Positions 12,001 through 22,100 of a stretch of DNA of 39,667 nucleotides are shown here, one piece after another. The translations under genes were made by a program, and so were the position numbers. Each line of letters starts with the position of its first letter. The stretch's first letter is position 1. Source of the stretch: Apostichopus parvimensis (taxonomy: Eukaryota > Echinodermata > Holothuroidea > Aspidochirotida > Stichopodidae); NCBI GenBank assembly GCA_000934455.1, contig KN885011.1, forward strand, positions 25,763 through 65,429, read 5' to 3'. The notes beneath the pieces are model-generated. The model worked only from the letters and a program-made list of their open reading frames with translations, did not search any database and was not told the DNA's origin.

Positions 12001-13545
12001 TCTGATTTGCTCTCTGATTTAGTTCCTTCCTTCATCTATGTGACTTGGATTGACAGTTTGATTTAATTTTATTTGAATGCTATAGATTTATACATCTAAA
12101 GTTCTAGAGTTAAAGTACTCTAAGCAAGGAAAAATTTATCAAACTTTTTAATGCGTTTTAAGTTTACAGCAAAATTATAGTAAAATGGTTGAAATAATTC
12201 TTTAAGTGCCATCAAAATGCAAAATGAATGTTTTCTTCCTTCACTATTGCAAATTTAACTGTTTTTGTCAAGGCGAGCTGTAGATTAAAATTGCATAAGA
12301 AAAAGTGGTTTGAGTTTGACATCTAGGCATAGAACCACCAAAACACTCAAGAGATCCTCAAAATGCCACCCCTCCCTTTAACATGTACTGTCAAGGTACT
12401 GACAACTTCATGGCCTATGTGGAAGGAGGGGGGTGGGGGTGTGGTGGAGTCAACATCATGATTCCGGAATTCTAGGAAAACATATGGTCACCTTATGACA
12501 TTCTACCAGCATATTATAGATAGACTAGTAGTATAGTCAGTATTGCGAATTTCGGACACCTACAAATTTCGGACACCCCTAAGAAATACACGATTTCACC
12601 ATGACAACCTACAGGAAGAGCCAAATTTCACCAAAAAGTACAAAGCTACAGTTATATTCTCTCCAAAATGACCCGTGTGCAAGTAAATACTTACATATTT
12701 GTCAATAAAATGACGGAGATCTATGAAGTCTGTTATAATTACTGAAAGAGCAACTGCGCCACCAATTTTATCACCAGCGCCACACTGTGGGACTGTGGGT
12801 CCGAAAATTCGCAATACTCTAGCAAAGAAATACCAGTTCCACAATCACAAGAATCTTCTTGGAATACAACGTGAAAACAGTTTGCAGGAAAGAAAGTTTG
12901 GCCGTGTATCGTAATATAACACACTTCTCCCACCATATCAAGTATATTTTCAGGTGATTTATACCAGAAGATATAGTTTTGAGGTGTTTTAAGGCTTAGG
13001 TGTCCGGAATTCGAAGTGTCCATGCTACTATACCTTTGTATAGCTAGTCAGTAGTGCTAGCCAACAGTATTGTATCTTCAGTTTAGGGCCAGTTAGGCCT
13101 ATACTATATAACCTAGCCCAGGCTTAATTACAATTAACAAGTTGTTAAAGTTGATAGCATGTAGGCAATTGTTGAAGCGCATAACACGTAAGCGAATGAA
13201 AGGTCAGTTAGGGGATTTATCAACGTTATCAGAAATATTTACTGCTGCTACAAATTATTCAACGGGCTGAAAATAGCATGCTGTTGTCAAGGAAACCTTG
13301 CGTCATATTTTCCGGCCTAAGTAGGCTGAGGTTATTAGGTATTTAGGGAATGGGTCAAGCCTTCTTTAAGGCCTGGTTCAGTGGTATTTTGGCACAAAAC
13401 TGCGATGTGACTTGTAACTACTAGCCCACGATAGGGTTTGCTTATCAATACAACTTAGAAATGAATTAATTCTCTTCGATACCTGACTCTTAAGCAAGGC
13501 TTGTTTACTCCTTGTTAACCATTCTGGTGGTGAGACAGGCTCCAT
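1..13545 (-). CDS. TBC-like domain plus coiled-coil protein, 5' portion (13 exons, runs off the left edge)
   Basis: Exons in transcript order: 13545-13483, 11830-11692, 10534-10280, 9039-8905, 8359-8133, 6508-6406, 5212-5132, 3771-3632, 2700-2632, 1977-1908, 1226-1135, 207-97 and perhaps 39-1. All have AG acceptors and GT donors and every junction joins in phase, giving 495 codons before the last partial exon. The ATG is the first after an in-frame TAA 13 codons upstream. Residues about 130-380 resemble a TBC Rab-GAP fold: LPQSLRRLVWSLYLENP (TBC-type start), LLDLEIVKN (motif A region), LMKAVLSYYHV (motif B region) and SLDSVLFVWDQYLIG (typical C-terminal WD helix). The usual arginine of the IxxDxxR motif and the YxQ glutamine are not visible, so GAP catalysis is doubtful. 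From about residue 382 charged heptad-like sequence follows (KRQEVEERYTTGMTEMKEEL). The domain call is by eye. Donor choice in the 5212-5132 exon is complicated by a minisatellite; in the 3771-3632 exon a CAG|GT at 3651/3650 is an in-phase alternative. The identity of the family is unknown to me. Confidence 0.8.
941..975. repeat. (ATTTT)n simple repeat
   Basis: Short pentanucleotide run, TATTTTATTTTATTTT and so on, in an intron of the minus-strand gene. Confidence 0.9.
3360..3445 (-). repeat. Diverged second copy of the intron segment that follows the minisatellite
   Basis: On the minus strand, sequence around AACTTCACAGAATAAACAAA (about 3441-3361) matches the flank just beyond the last minisatellite unit (about 4730-4660, AACTTCACAGAATGAACAAA), with further scattered matches for some 60 bases. 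This suggests that a piece of this intron was duplicated around the 3771-3632 exon. It was compared by eye only. Confidence 0.5.
3849..4202. other. Intron segment with higher GC than its surroundings, no recognised feature
   Basis: This part of the intron between the 5212 and 3771 exons is visibly more GC-rich than its flanks and is open for 117 codons on the plus strand. I see no domain, splice context or repeat family in it. It may be a fossil of a mobile element, but nothing in the sequence proves this. Confidence 0.3.
4729..5170 (-). repeat. 45-base minisatellite made of an exon 3' end plus its 5' splice site
   Basis: About ten direct units occur, seven periods being 45 bases or close to it and three being 41 (a 4-base deletion). 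Read on the minus strand each unit is the coding end of the exon (VIRPMVRSMFVG) followed by GGTAAGCTAACA, which is a good splice donor. Donor cores lie at 5131-5126, 5041-5036, 5000-4995, 4918-4913, 4828-4823, 4783-4778 and 4738-4733. Three other units (5086-5081, 4959-4954, 4873-4868) carry GAAAGC and have lost the GT. Reading through a 45-base unit stays in frame (VGKLT joins), while the first 41-base unit shifts frame and brings a TAA in GTAAGCTAA. Confidence 0.9.
5375..5692 (-). mobile_element. tRNA-derived SINE (minus orientation)
   Basis: On the minus strand the element begins with a tRNA-like head: box A-like TGGTCAAGTGGTTAAGGCAG (5684-5665) and box B GGTTCTAGTCC (5639-5629). A body follows that contains the TCCTTGGGCAAGGCACTTTA segment common in animal SINEs. 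The 3' end is vague and lies near a poly-C run at about 5346. It sits in the intron between the 6508-6406 and 5212-5132 exons. It is not a functional tRNA, since no cloverleaf closes. Confidence 0.75.
9399..9752. mobile_element. TTAA-flanked MITE, 354 bases
   Basis: The element is flanked by TTAA at 9395-9398 and 9753-9756. Its two ends are inverted copies over about 50 bases: the left end AGGTCTGCT with TATAGCACGCTAT inside, and the right end, reverse-complemented, AGATCTGCT with the same TATAGCACGCTAT. No transposase ORF is present. TTAA target duplication is typical of piggyBac-type and some other cut-and-paste elements, so this would be a non-autonomous derivative. It lies in the intron between the 10534-10280 and 9039-8905 exons. 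Confidence 0.75.
12532..13031 (-). mobile_element. Dispersed ~490-base MITE, copy A (family with TTCGGACACC ends)
   Basis: This is the same sequence, inverted, as copies at 16159, 17887 and 30141. The ends carry inverted motifs of the type GAATTTCGGACACC. On the minus strand the unit starts ATGGACAC and is open for about 94 codons (LKTPQNYIFWYKSP near the start). The open frame is shared by the copies, but I do not regard it as a gene. It lies in the first intron of the minus-strand gene. Confidence 0.8.
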
Positions 13546-13794
13546 TTGGCTCGATATGATCGGACACCGGTGTGAAGTTAGTTACTTATTCCGCGTTCCT
13601 CGTTCGATATTCGCGAATAAGTAACTGTAGCACACATCACTGACCTCTACCACCATGTATGTTACTGTTATTCGATAATGAATTCGATATACAACTATGG
13701 AAAGCCGAATGCTTCCGTACGAGATTATCAAGATTTCTTCGTCGAAAAAGTACATTTTAGTGTATTTTTCCAAAGATAATGAGGTTTTATCAAT

Positions 13795-14615
13795 GGGTCA
13801 TATGAACTCTGAAGACGAAGTAGAAAATTACCACAATGCGTCTTCCCCGGTCCATGCAGTGCTTGACCAATTCACATGACCACTACACCATCAATTATAA
13901 GATGGATGTAATGGGGCCACGAACAACTTTGGGCCTTAATCCATCCAGCACGCTTTGGATCACCAAACTGATGGATCATATGAACTCTAATGACAATGTA
14001 GAAGAGTACCATAGTGCGTCTTGCCCGGTCCAAAGAGTGCTTGACCAATTTAAATGACCACTACATCATCACTTCTGAAATTAATGTAACGGGACCACGA
14101 AAAAGCTTAAAGGCATTGAAGACTCGCCCCAAACCGCGTGCGGACATCTGAAAAAGTAAATTTCTGTTACTTGTAATTAGTGACGTTTTGTTCGTGTCGC
14201 TACAAAATGCAGACAGTAATGAAACGTGATACCTAACCTTCATTGTCATCTTTAGCTGGACCTGAGATGTCCATCGCTGTATCGTTTGTATACTGTGTTG
14301 TGGGTATTGACCGCAGCTGTATGTACTGACTGTACACTAGTGTCTAATTACCAACGGTAGCAAGCTGTGCGTGTATTTTCTGGGATCGATGGAAGTGTTT
14401 AACACTTCTGTTACACCTCATTCGAAACTAGGTCAAATTACCGGCATTAGACGTTTCTTTTTGCGCGAGTCTTCACACCCTTTAAGGCCCTAATCCATCC
14501 AGCACGCCTTGGACCACCAAACCGATGGTTAACATCAACTCTTAGGACAATGTAGAAGAGTACCACAATGCGTCTTGCCCGGTCCAAACAGTACTTGACC
14601 AATTCAAATGACCTT
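13795..14615 (-). repeat. 179-base tandem repeat forming a LINE 3' tail
   Basis: About two and a half units are present. Each runs from GACCACTACA through AATCCATCCAGCACGC and AGTGCTTGACCAATT (plus-strand reading). Unit starts are at about 13878 and 14057, a period of 179; a partial unit lies at 13795-13877. The unit starting at 14057 is split by a MITE (14111-14481) and resumes at 14486. Its right side passes directly into the reverse-transcriptase remnant, so the array is the 3' tail of that minus-strand LINE. Confidence 0.7.
14111..14481. mobile_element. TTAA-flanked MITE, 371 bases, inserted in the LINE tail repeat
   Basis: TTAA lies on both sides (14107-14110 and 14482-14485). The left end AGGCATTGAAGACTCGC and the reverse-complemented right end AGGGTGTGAAGACTCGCG form terminal inverted repeats. 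The neighbouring 179-base unit at about 13920 lacks the insertion and shows the uninterrupted site, which confirms both boundaries. No ORF for a transposase is present. Like the element at 9399 it starts TTAAAGG, so the two may use the same transposase. Confidence 0.85.
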
Positions 14616-15254
14616 AAGGTAGTCACGGGCCTTCGATCCTACTGGTTTAGCAGTATGTCTCAATGCTTCTCTTAAAGCAACCTTTGCTCGAGAATCCTCC
14701 TGGAGTCTAGCTTCATGACCGAAACATCTCAATCAATGTGCGACTATGGATGACCAAGGTGTTGGTTGGTTTCATTGTAGAGCTCATCGTTTGATAACCA
14801 AATGTTATTGGTCCATCTAATGTTGAGAATATAACGAAGTAGTCTCCTTCCTTTGAAAAGTGTCAATTTTGCGATCAAGATCCTTCGTTGTGCCCCACAG
14901 TTCGCAATTGTACAAAAAAATACTCTTTAATAAAGCCTCGAAAATCCTAAGCTTAATGTTTCGGCTTATGTTTTGGCTTTTGAAAATACTTGACAGTGTG
15001 TTAAAAGCACCGTTGGTTATACCAATTCTTCGGTTAATATCTTCTTCGGTCCCCAGCAAGCTTCCAACATATTTACACTTCTTCCAACTTTCATTTCCTT
15101 TTCTTGTGATTGAAAATTTCTCAGTTTTTGTGCAATTGATTTTCAGATTCCTTCCTGTCAGTTTCTCAGAAACTCGTTTTTCGCAGTGTACCTTGCAGTA
15201 TACATACTCTTGCTCTTCACAAGAATTATTATTTGTGCACTTTTGGCTTTCCAA
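14616..15254 (-). pseudogene. Decayed non-LTR retrotransposon, C-terminal part of reverse transcriptase
   Basis: On the minus strand, 15254-14817 is open and reads like the end of a LINE reverse transcriptase: a KINCTKTEKFSITRKGN segment, then CKYVGSLLGTEEDINRRIG, then ALLKSIFLYNCELWGTTKDL, a well-known pattern near the RT C-terminus. Beyond 14817 the pattern continues in shifted frames with stops (SNDELYNET, then sequence like a C-terminal RRRLRWFGH region). No 5' part of the element is present. This is a dead fragment, truncated at its 5' end. Confidence 0.75.
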
Positions 15255-15582
15255 TGATTAGTAGAAACTGACCTTCTGACCTGTATGAGAGGGGAAAATA
15301 TAAAAATGTTAGCCTAAAGTTCAAGCTCTAGTTGTTGCTTTAGCCGTCATAGTCTCATACAGTCGACGTCTTATATAGCTGCGTTCCTCCTGACCACTGA
15401 ATATTTGATGTAATTCTTCTGAACGTCTAAAGTATAATAGTGGTAGGGTAAGTCTGATCTTCACAATGGCTCGATCAGTTCACAAATCACAAGTTCTGTA
15501 ACGTTAGTCATTTGGTTAGCAACGTAATGTAGTGTTAAGCCTATATCCAGGCAATTTAACATAAGACAAAGTTGCCTAACCT
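15255..15582. other. No recognisable feature
   Basis: This is AT-rich sequence between the LINE remnant and the first copy of the 1.4-kb duplication. I see no exon, repeat or RNA gene in it. Confidence 0.4.
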
Positions 15583-17010
15583 TGTTTAGTTGTTGGGCCT
15601 AGTCCAACCCTAAGTCAGTCAATGTTTAAGTTTAACGTTCTCTTTTCATACGCTATACTGCAATATACGTTTAAGACAGGGGTGAAATTTTGGGAGCCTC
15701 TTCAGTCTCAGTGTTTGGTAACTCCTAATCTTGTGCTACTATGTTTCAATTTTCAACGATGACATCTGATCAAATTTCATTTCATTTATTTCGTCTATAC
15801 ATGAGAACAATAGAACAAATTGGGTATGGTATAAACAGGACACTAGAAAAACAATAGTAGTTTATCGAGCTAGCGAACAAAAAATAACAGATAACAATGC
15901 CCTAGCCTTGGCCTGTAGCCTTTGCTAAGTATTAATTCTAAGCTACACTGTAAATTATATGCAACCGGCGTAAAGTTCAATTGGCTGCTTTACTGTGCTA
16001 TCCTATTTTATATTACAATGTAAAGGTTTGATCAGTTTCTATCAGACAAAATGGATAGATTTTTACTGTATAGTTAGTCTCAAGTAAAAATTAACATAGG
16101 CCTAGGCCTGCCAAAAGTACCAAGAAGAAATTCAAAACATTGTTCCTGAACTGTTCAGTAGCATGGGCACTTCTTATTCCGGACACCTAAGCCTTAAAAC
16201 ACCCCAAAACTATATCTATTTGGTATAAATCACCTGAAAATATACTTGATATGGTGGGAGAAGTATGTTATAGTACGATAAACGGCCAAACTTTCTTTCC
16301 TGCAAACTGTTTTCACGTTGTATTCCACGAAGATTCTTGTGATTGTGGAACTGGTATTTCTTTGCTCGAGTATTGCGAATATTCGGACACCCGGCCTACA
16401 GTGTGGCGCTGGTGATAAAATTGGTGGCGCAGTTGCTCTTTCAGTAATTATAACAGACTTCATAGATCCCCGTCATTTTATTGACAAATATGTAAGTATT
16501 TACTTGCACACGGGTCATTTTGGAGAGAAAATAACTGTAGCTTCGTACTTGTTGGTGAAATTTGGCTCTTCCTGTAGGGTGTCATGCATTTCTTAGGGGT
16601 GTCCGAAATTCGCAGTGTTCCGAAATTAGCAATACTGACTATAGGCCTACTGTAGTCAAGTTTGCTGTACAATTCCAGAAGAAGTGTGAAATATTTCATG
16701 AAAGTACTTTAAAATACAGAATTTTATTTGCTTGTACTGTGGCAATGTCAGTCATTTTGGTTGAGCCTATGGATGTAAAAATTGTCATCAGAAATGGTTA
16801 AATTTCTTAATAGGCCCTCAACTATGGGCTAGTGTGTGTGTATCAACACCTACTGTACATATAAAGCATAGTAGTACACGTATGCAAATATTGTGAGGAC
16901 CATAAACTAGGTTGAAAAATGCAGCAGACCTGTGTTAGTCATACAGAGAGCACTATATGTCATATGCTGCAGGTATATATGCACTGACTATACTTCTAGT
17001 TTCACCCCAA
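15583..17010. repeat. 1.4-kb direct duplication, copy 1
   Basis: The segment begins TGTTTAGTTGTTGGGCC and ends TTTCACCCCAA. It is nearly identical to 17311-18729. The main difference is internal: 16418-16574 (157 bases, matching the MITE family) is replaced in copy 2 by 149 unrelated bases. There is also a 3-base indel in the A/T run near 16214. Confidence 0.9.
16159..16643 (+). mobile_element. Dispersed MITE, copy B
   Basis: This is the same family as 12532-13031 and 30141-30633, in the opposite orientation to copy A. It starts TAGCATGGGCAC and ends AATACTGACTATA. The motif ATTCGGACACC appears near the left end, in the middle (about 16380) and, inverted, twice near the right end. A small insertion in ATATCTATTTGG breaks the shared open frame. 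Confidence 0.8.
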
Positions 17011-17310
17011 CATTTCCCATGTATCTCTTGACATCTTGTTGGCATACCCTGGCTACAATTGGTTTGATTCAGCCTTATCAATGTCCCAATTGACATTTGG
17101 CACCAAAATATGCCTGAAAGACATTTTTTACTGCAAAAGTTAGATTGCCTCAAAAAATACCTCTGTTAGCACAGTATTATTAAATGCTGAGGTATTTCAT
17201 TGCCTATGCCTGTATTAGCTACAGTATAAAAACCTTGAACCCTTCTCTACAAGTATGTAGACTAGAAAAGAAGTGTTCAAATGGTAGTGTTAATTTTTCT
17301 TTCTCCATAG
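17011..17310 (+). other. Unique 300-base spacer between the duplicate copies, ending in a splice-acceptor-like sequence
   Basis: The spacer occurs once. Its right end, AATTTTTCTTTCTCCATAG (about 17292-17310), is a pyrimidine tract plus AG immediately before copy 2 begins. This is what would be expected just upstream of a CCDC62 exon. The exon itself may have been replaced by the misplaced second copy and the gap. Confidence 0.45.
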
Positions 17311-18729
17311 TGTTTAGTTGTTGGGCCTAGTCCAACCCTAAGTCAGTCAATGTTTAAGTTTAACGTTCTCTTTTCATACGCTATACTGCAATATACGTTT
17401 AAGACAGGGGTGAAATTTTGGGAGCCTCTTCAGTCTCAGTGTTTGGTAACTCCTAATCTTGTGCTACTATGTTTCAATTTTCAACGATGACATCTGATCA
17501 AATTTCATTTCATTTATTTCGTCTATACATGAGAACAATAGAACAAATTGGGTATGGTATAAACAGGACACTAGAAAAACAATAGTAGTTTATCGAGCTA
17601 GCGAACAAAAAATAACAGATAACAATGCCCTAGCCTTGGCCTGTAGCCTTTGCTAAGTATTAATTCTAAGCTACACTGTAAATTATATGCAACCGGCGTA
17701 AAGTTCAATTGGCTGCTTTACTGTGCTATCCTATTTTATATTACAATGTAAAGGTTTGATCAGTTTCTATCAGACAAAATGGATAGATTTTTACTGTATA
17801 GTTAGTCTCAAGTAAAAATTAACATAGGCCTAGGCCTGCCAAAAGTACCAAGAAGAAATTCAAAACATTGTTCCTGAACTGTTCAGTAGCATGGGCACTT
17901 CTTATTCCGGACACCTAAGCCTTAAAACACCCCAAAACTATATCTTTTGGTATAAATCACCTGAAAATATACTTGATATGGTGGGAGAAGTATGTTATAG
18001 TACGATAAACGGCCAAACTTTCTTTCCTGCAAACTGTTTTCACGTTGTATTCCACGAAGATTCTTGTGATTGTGGAACTGGTATTTCTTTGCTCGAGTAT
18101 TGCGAATATTCGGACACCCGGCCTACAGTGTGGCGCTGGTGATAGTAGGGCTGATTTTAGATGATTTTGTATGATGGTCCCAATACTTTGTCAAGCAAAG
18201 TCTTTACTATACTATTGAGGCTTCCTAAAAATTTGTTGCTTACTGACATTGAAACACTCCTTCAAATCCCAAGTTGAAGTTTATTTCTTTTGATAGGGTG
18301 TCATGCATTTCTTAGGGGTGTCCGAAATTCGCAGTGTTCCGAAATTAGCAATACTGACTATAGGCCTACTGTAGTCAAGTTTGCTGTACAATTCCAGAAG
18401 AAGTGTGAAATATTTCATGAAAGTACTTTAAAATACAGAATTTTATTTGCTTGTACTGTGGCAATGTCAGTCATTTTGGTTGAGCCTATGGATGTAAAAA
18501 TTGTCATCAGAAATGGTTAAATTTCTTAATAGGCCCTCAACTATGGGCTAGTGTGTGTGTATCAACACCTACTGTACATATAAAGCATAGTAGTACACGT
18601 ATGCAAATATTGTGAGGACCATAAACTAGGTTGAAAAATGCAGCAGACCTGTGTTAGTCATACAGAGAGCACTATATGTCATATGCTGCAGGTATATATG
18701 CACTGACTATACTTCTAGTTTCACCCCAA
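17311..18729. repeat. 1.4-kb direct duplication, copy 2 (abuts the assembly gap)
   Basis: It matches 15583-17010 up to the last base before the run of N. Within it, 18145-18293 is a 149-base segment that does not match copy 1 and is not part of the MITE. Ending exactly at a gap suggests an assembly of two haplotypes side by side rather than a true tandem duplication. Confidence 0.85.
17887..18362 (+). mobile_element. Dispersed MITE, copy C, with its core replaced
   Basis: Both ends of the family are intact, but the interior 18145-18293 has no similarity to the other three copies. In this copy the shared open frame stays open from the ATG at 17891 until a TAG in GTGATAG. Confidence 0.7.
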
Positions 18730-19139
18730 NNNNNNNNNNNNNNNNNNNNNNNNNNNNNNNNNNNNNNNNNNNNNNNNNNNNNNNNNNNNNNNNNNNNNNN
18801 NNNNNNNNNNNNNNNNNNNNNNNNNNNNNNNNNNNNNNNNNNNNNNNNNNNNNNNNNNNNNNNNNNNNNNNNNNNNNNNNNNNNNNNNNNNNNNNNNNNN
18901 NNNNNNNNNNNNNNNNNNNNNNNNNNNNNNNNNNNNNNNNNNNNNNNNNNNNNNNNNNNNNNNNNNNNNNNNNNNNNNNNNNNNNNNNNNNNNNNNNNNN
19001 NNNNNNNNNNNNNNNNNNNNNNNNNNNNNNNNNNNNNNNNNNNNNNNNNNNNNNNNNNNNNNNNNNNNNNNNNNNNNNNNNNNNNNNNNNNNNNNNNNNN
19101 NNNNNNNNNNNNNNNNNNNNNNNNNNNNNNNNNNNNNNN
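18730..19139. other. Assembly gap (410 N)
   Basis: No sequence is known here. The first visible CCDC62 exon starts immediately after it, so the beginning of that exon and perhaps earlier exons are missing. Confidence 0.99.
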
Positions 19140-22100
19140 AGAGAACTTAATGAGATGGTTGCATCTCACCAGAAACAGATGCTGGCCTGGGAGAGAGACA
19201 GACAACGTCTCTTAACACTGGAACAGAAATGTACCCGGCTACAAGGTGAGAGCTTGACTTTGATTTGTACATTTCCACCTTAAGAAAGAGCAGATGCCCA
19301 TCATATTAACTTGTGAATGCATAAAGCAATTGGAAATGTTTGTAACCACATAGATTTATTAGTTAGATTGAAGGGTGTTTGGCTGTGAACATTGCATGGC
19401 TTGTTCAGTAATGGAGCACAGTTACGACCTAATGCAGACTACAGCTTTGAATATAATTTATATTTAAGCTTTAAAAGTCATCTTAAAAATTCCAAATGAC
19501 TATTCAAGGATTTTTTTTTTTACAGCTAGTGTTTTTACAAATGTGTTAAATAAAGGCCAATTTAAAAAAAAAAAAAAAATGTGATGTTTTCTGTTACACA
19601 GGGGAAGTTAAAAATCGGAATGATCAGGTGAGAAGCTTGACCACAAGGTTAAAGGTCATTCAGTCTCAAGACCAATCTAAGAGCTGTGCCCTCCAGACAA
19701 CTCAGAAACAGCTGGAACAACTCTCTGAAAAAGCAAGCATGTCCAGTATGCAACTAACAGACTTACAAGTAAGTCTGTGTGAAGCGACAGAGCTAGTTAT
19801 AAAGCCCGCCGCACGCTGCACGAAAGAAAACAACCTAACTCAAATTCGGCCATCGTAATATGGAAAAATCAGGAATAGTCTGCTGATTGGAGTGGGCTTA
19901 AAAACTGTTTCTGAACAAGGTTTTACCACTTTCAAGTTGCTTTGGCTTCAGTTAGGGAGACCTCAACATGTGTTGTTTCACTTAACAAGCAGCTAGCAGT
20001 TATTGGCCAAATATAACTAAAACTGCCTAAAATGTAACCAATCACTGGGAATCATACTGCATGGGACCTGAACCATCATATGAACCATCATATGTTAAGA
20101 AAAACCAGTGTTTCATGGTGGGCTTATCGGTTATGTAGTGCACGCGGGTCATTCTTAAGACCACAGCACTTGAAGATTATTGTAAGCTAGGTCATAACAG
20201 TCTAGTCAAGTCTGGCTTGAATGTTCAATTGGCACTGTGCAACTGACTTTACAACTGACTGTTTGTGTGTATATTGAAGTATTCCTTAAGGATCTTTCAA
20301 ATGATTCACTGCCATGGAAGAAGGTTCAAACAGATGGTGACATGTATTTCGCTGAAGACTATCGTAAGCTAGGTCATAACAGTCTAGTCAAGTCTGGTAT
20401 TAATGTTCAGCTGGCAGTGTGCAACTGACTTTACAACCGACTGTCTTTGTGTATATTGAAGTATTCCTTAAGGATCTTTCAAATGATTTACTGCCATGGA
20501 AGAAGGTTCAAACAGATGATGACATATATCTCACAGAGATAAAATGCTTTTTTTTGTTCCCTGCTGTTTTGACTTCTCTTACAGGAAGACAATGGACGTC
20601 TGAATACTTTGGTACAAACCCTGACGACAAAAGTTGGTCAACTCGATGCTAGAGAACAAGAGCTGCTCACCGTTATAAGGTTGAAGGTATGTATGAGTTT
20701 GTCTTACAAACACAGCTTCATTGTAGCATTCTATATTTGAGTTGTAATGATTTTGCACCTGTGCAACAGAACAACCAGGTTTTCTAGTAGCAGGTTACAT
20801 ATCACGTTTATGTTAACAGCGCCCGTGGTCTATCCCCTGGTTAGCTAGAGAACTGCCACGTTTTCTAATATCACATATCGTCGATCTCATGACATTATTT
20901 TTTCTGTTTTATTGAGGTTCTTTTATCGCTTATTTTAATTTTTCTATAACAGTGTTTATCTTCTTTTTACCCCAGGACAGGGACCTAAATGATGCTACTG
21001 ACCATATCACTGAATTGACATCAAAATTTAAGAGACTAGAAATGTCAAATAAGGTAAGTTTCTTTGAATTCTGTTTTTCATTGAATACTTTGAATTGATT
21101 ACTTTTATGGCAGGAGTAGACCTCCGTCTCCCCCCACCCCCGACCCCCACCCTTGTACTTATCCTGTTGTGCAGCTGTGATATCATGAAGCTTGTTCAGC
21201 ATCTCAATAATCTGTGATTTTGCCTTCCATACCAATATTTGCGTTTTTTTTTTTTTTTTAAATGACATAATCTGTGAAAATGTCACATCTGGCACAAAAA
21301 ATATGCTTATATAAATTGATTTATTTATCCTTTTTTTTCCATTTTTCTTTTTTTAGGAGAGCAAATACTCTGCAGCTACAGGCAAAAAGGAAATTTCGGA
21401 CTGGAAGAATCGGTACAAAGAAATGAAGAAAGATGCTGAATCACTTAAATGTAACATTGTTTGTCATTCACGGTCAGGCGTTTTTCGCAAAAGCACACAG
21501 GACGGGTATCAACAAAAATATATGATGCATACAATTTTCATTCGTTCATTTTGTTTATCACTACCTGTATATCTGTGTGGTGTAGATTGAACCTGGGTCA
21601 AAAAATTTATCGTTTAATTGTGAATCTAATTTGTACTGCATTTTTGCATATGATGAGAAGTACTTTAATGGAGAAATGAAATTAATGAATGTCTGACATT
21701 AAAGGTTGGGTGGATTATATTCTGTTTCTACAAGTGCAATGTTTTTAGTGTTTCTCCTTTGCTGGCTTCCCAAATGGAGTAGAATTTTAACCAAGCCCTT
21801 TCTGATGTTATATACTAGCTCTGTTGTAGTACAAATTCATGATAGAACCGTTTTCTTTGTGGTTTCTATGTAAAAGGGTATAGCTTCCAATTATAAAGAT
21901 AAAGTATCATGTTTGCAAGATGTTCACAGAAATTCTAAAGATTCAATAACATTTAAAATGATACTCAATTTAAAGTATGTCCAGTTATAGCCAAGTGTGC
22001 CTATCATATTGAATTCAACACTGTAAGTTGATTTGACTTGGAAAGTACAAATAATAAGGTGCATCTGAATGCAGGGAATAAATTTATCCGGTATCGCATC

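Noticed and set aside
14860..15261. 133-codon plus-strand ORF
   Set aside because: It is the shadow of the minus-strand reverse-transcriptase remnant.
18651..19283. Long open frames crossing the run of N
   Set aside because: They are open only because N cannot be translated into stops; just the part after 19139 is an exon, in the frame starting AGA at 19140.
20237..20652. Two similar ORFs with LQLTVCVYIEVFLKDLSND
   Set aside because: They come from the 182-base intronic duplication and have no splice context in phase with CCDC62.
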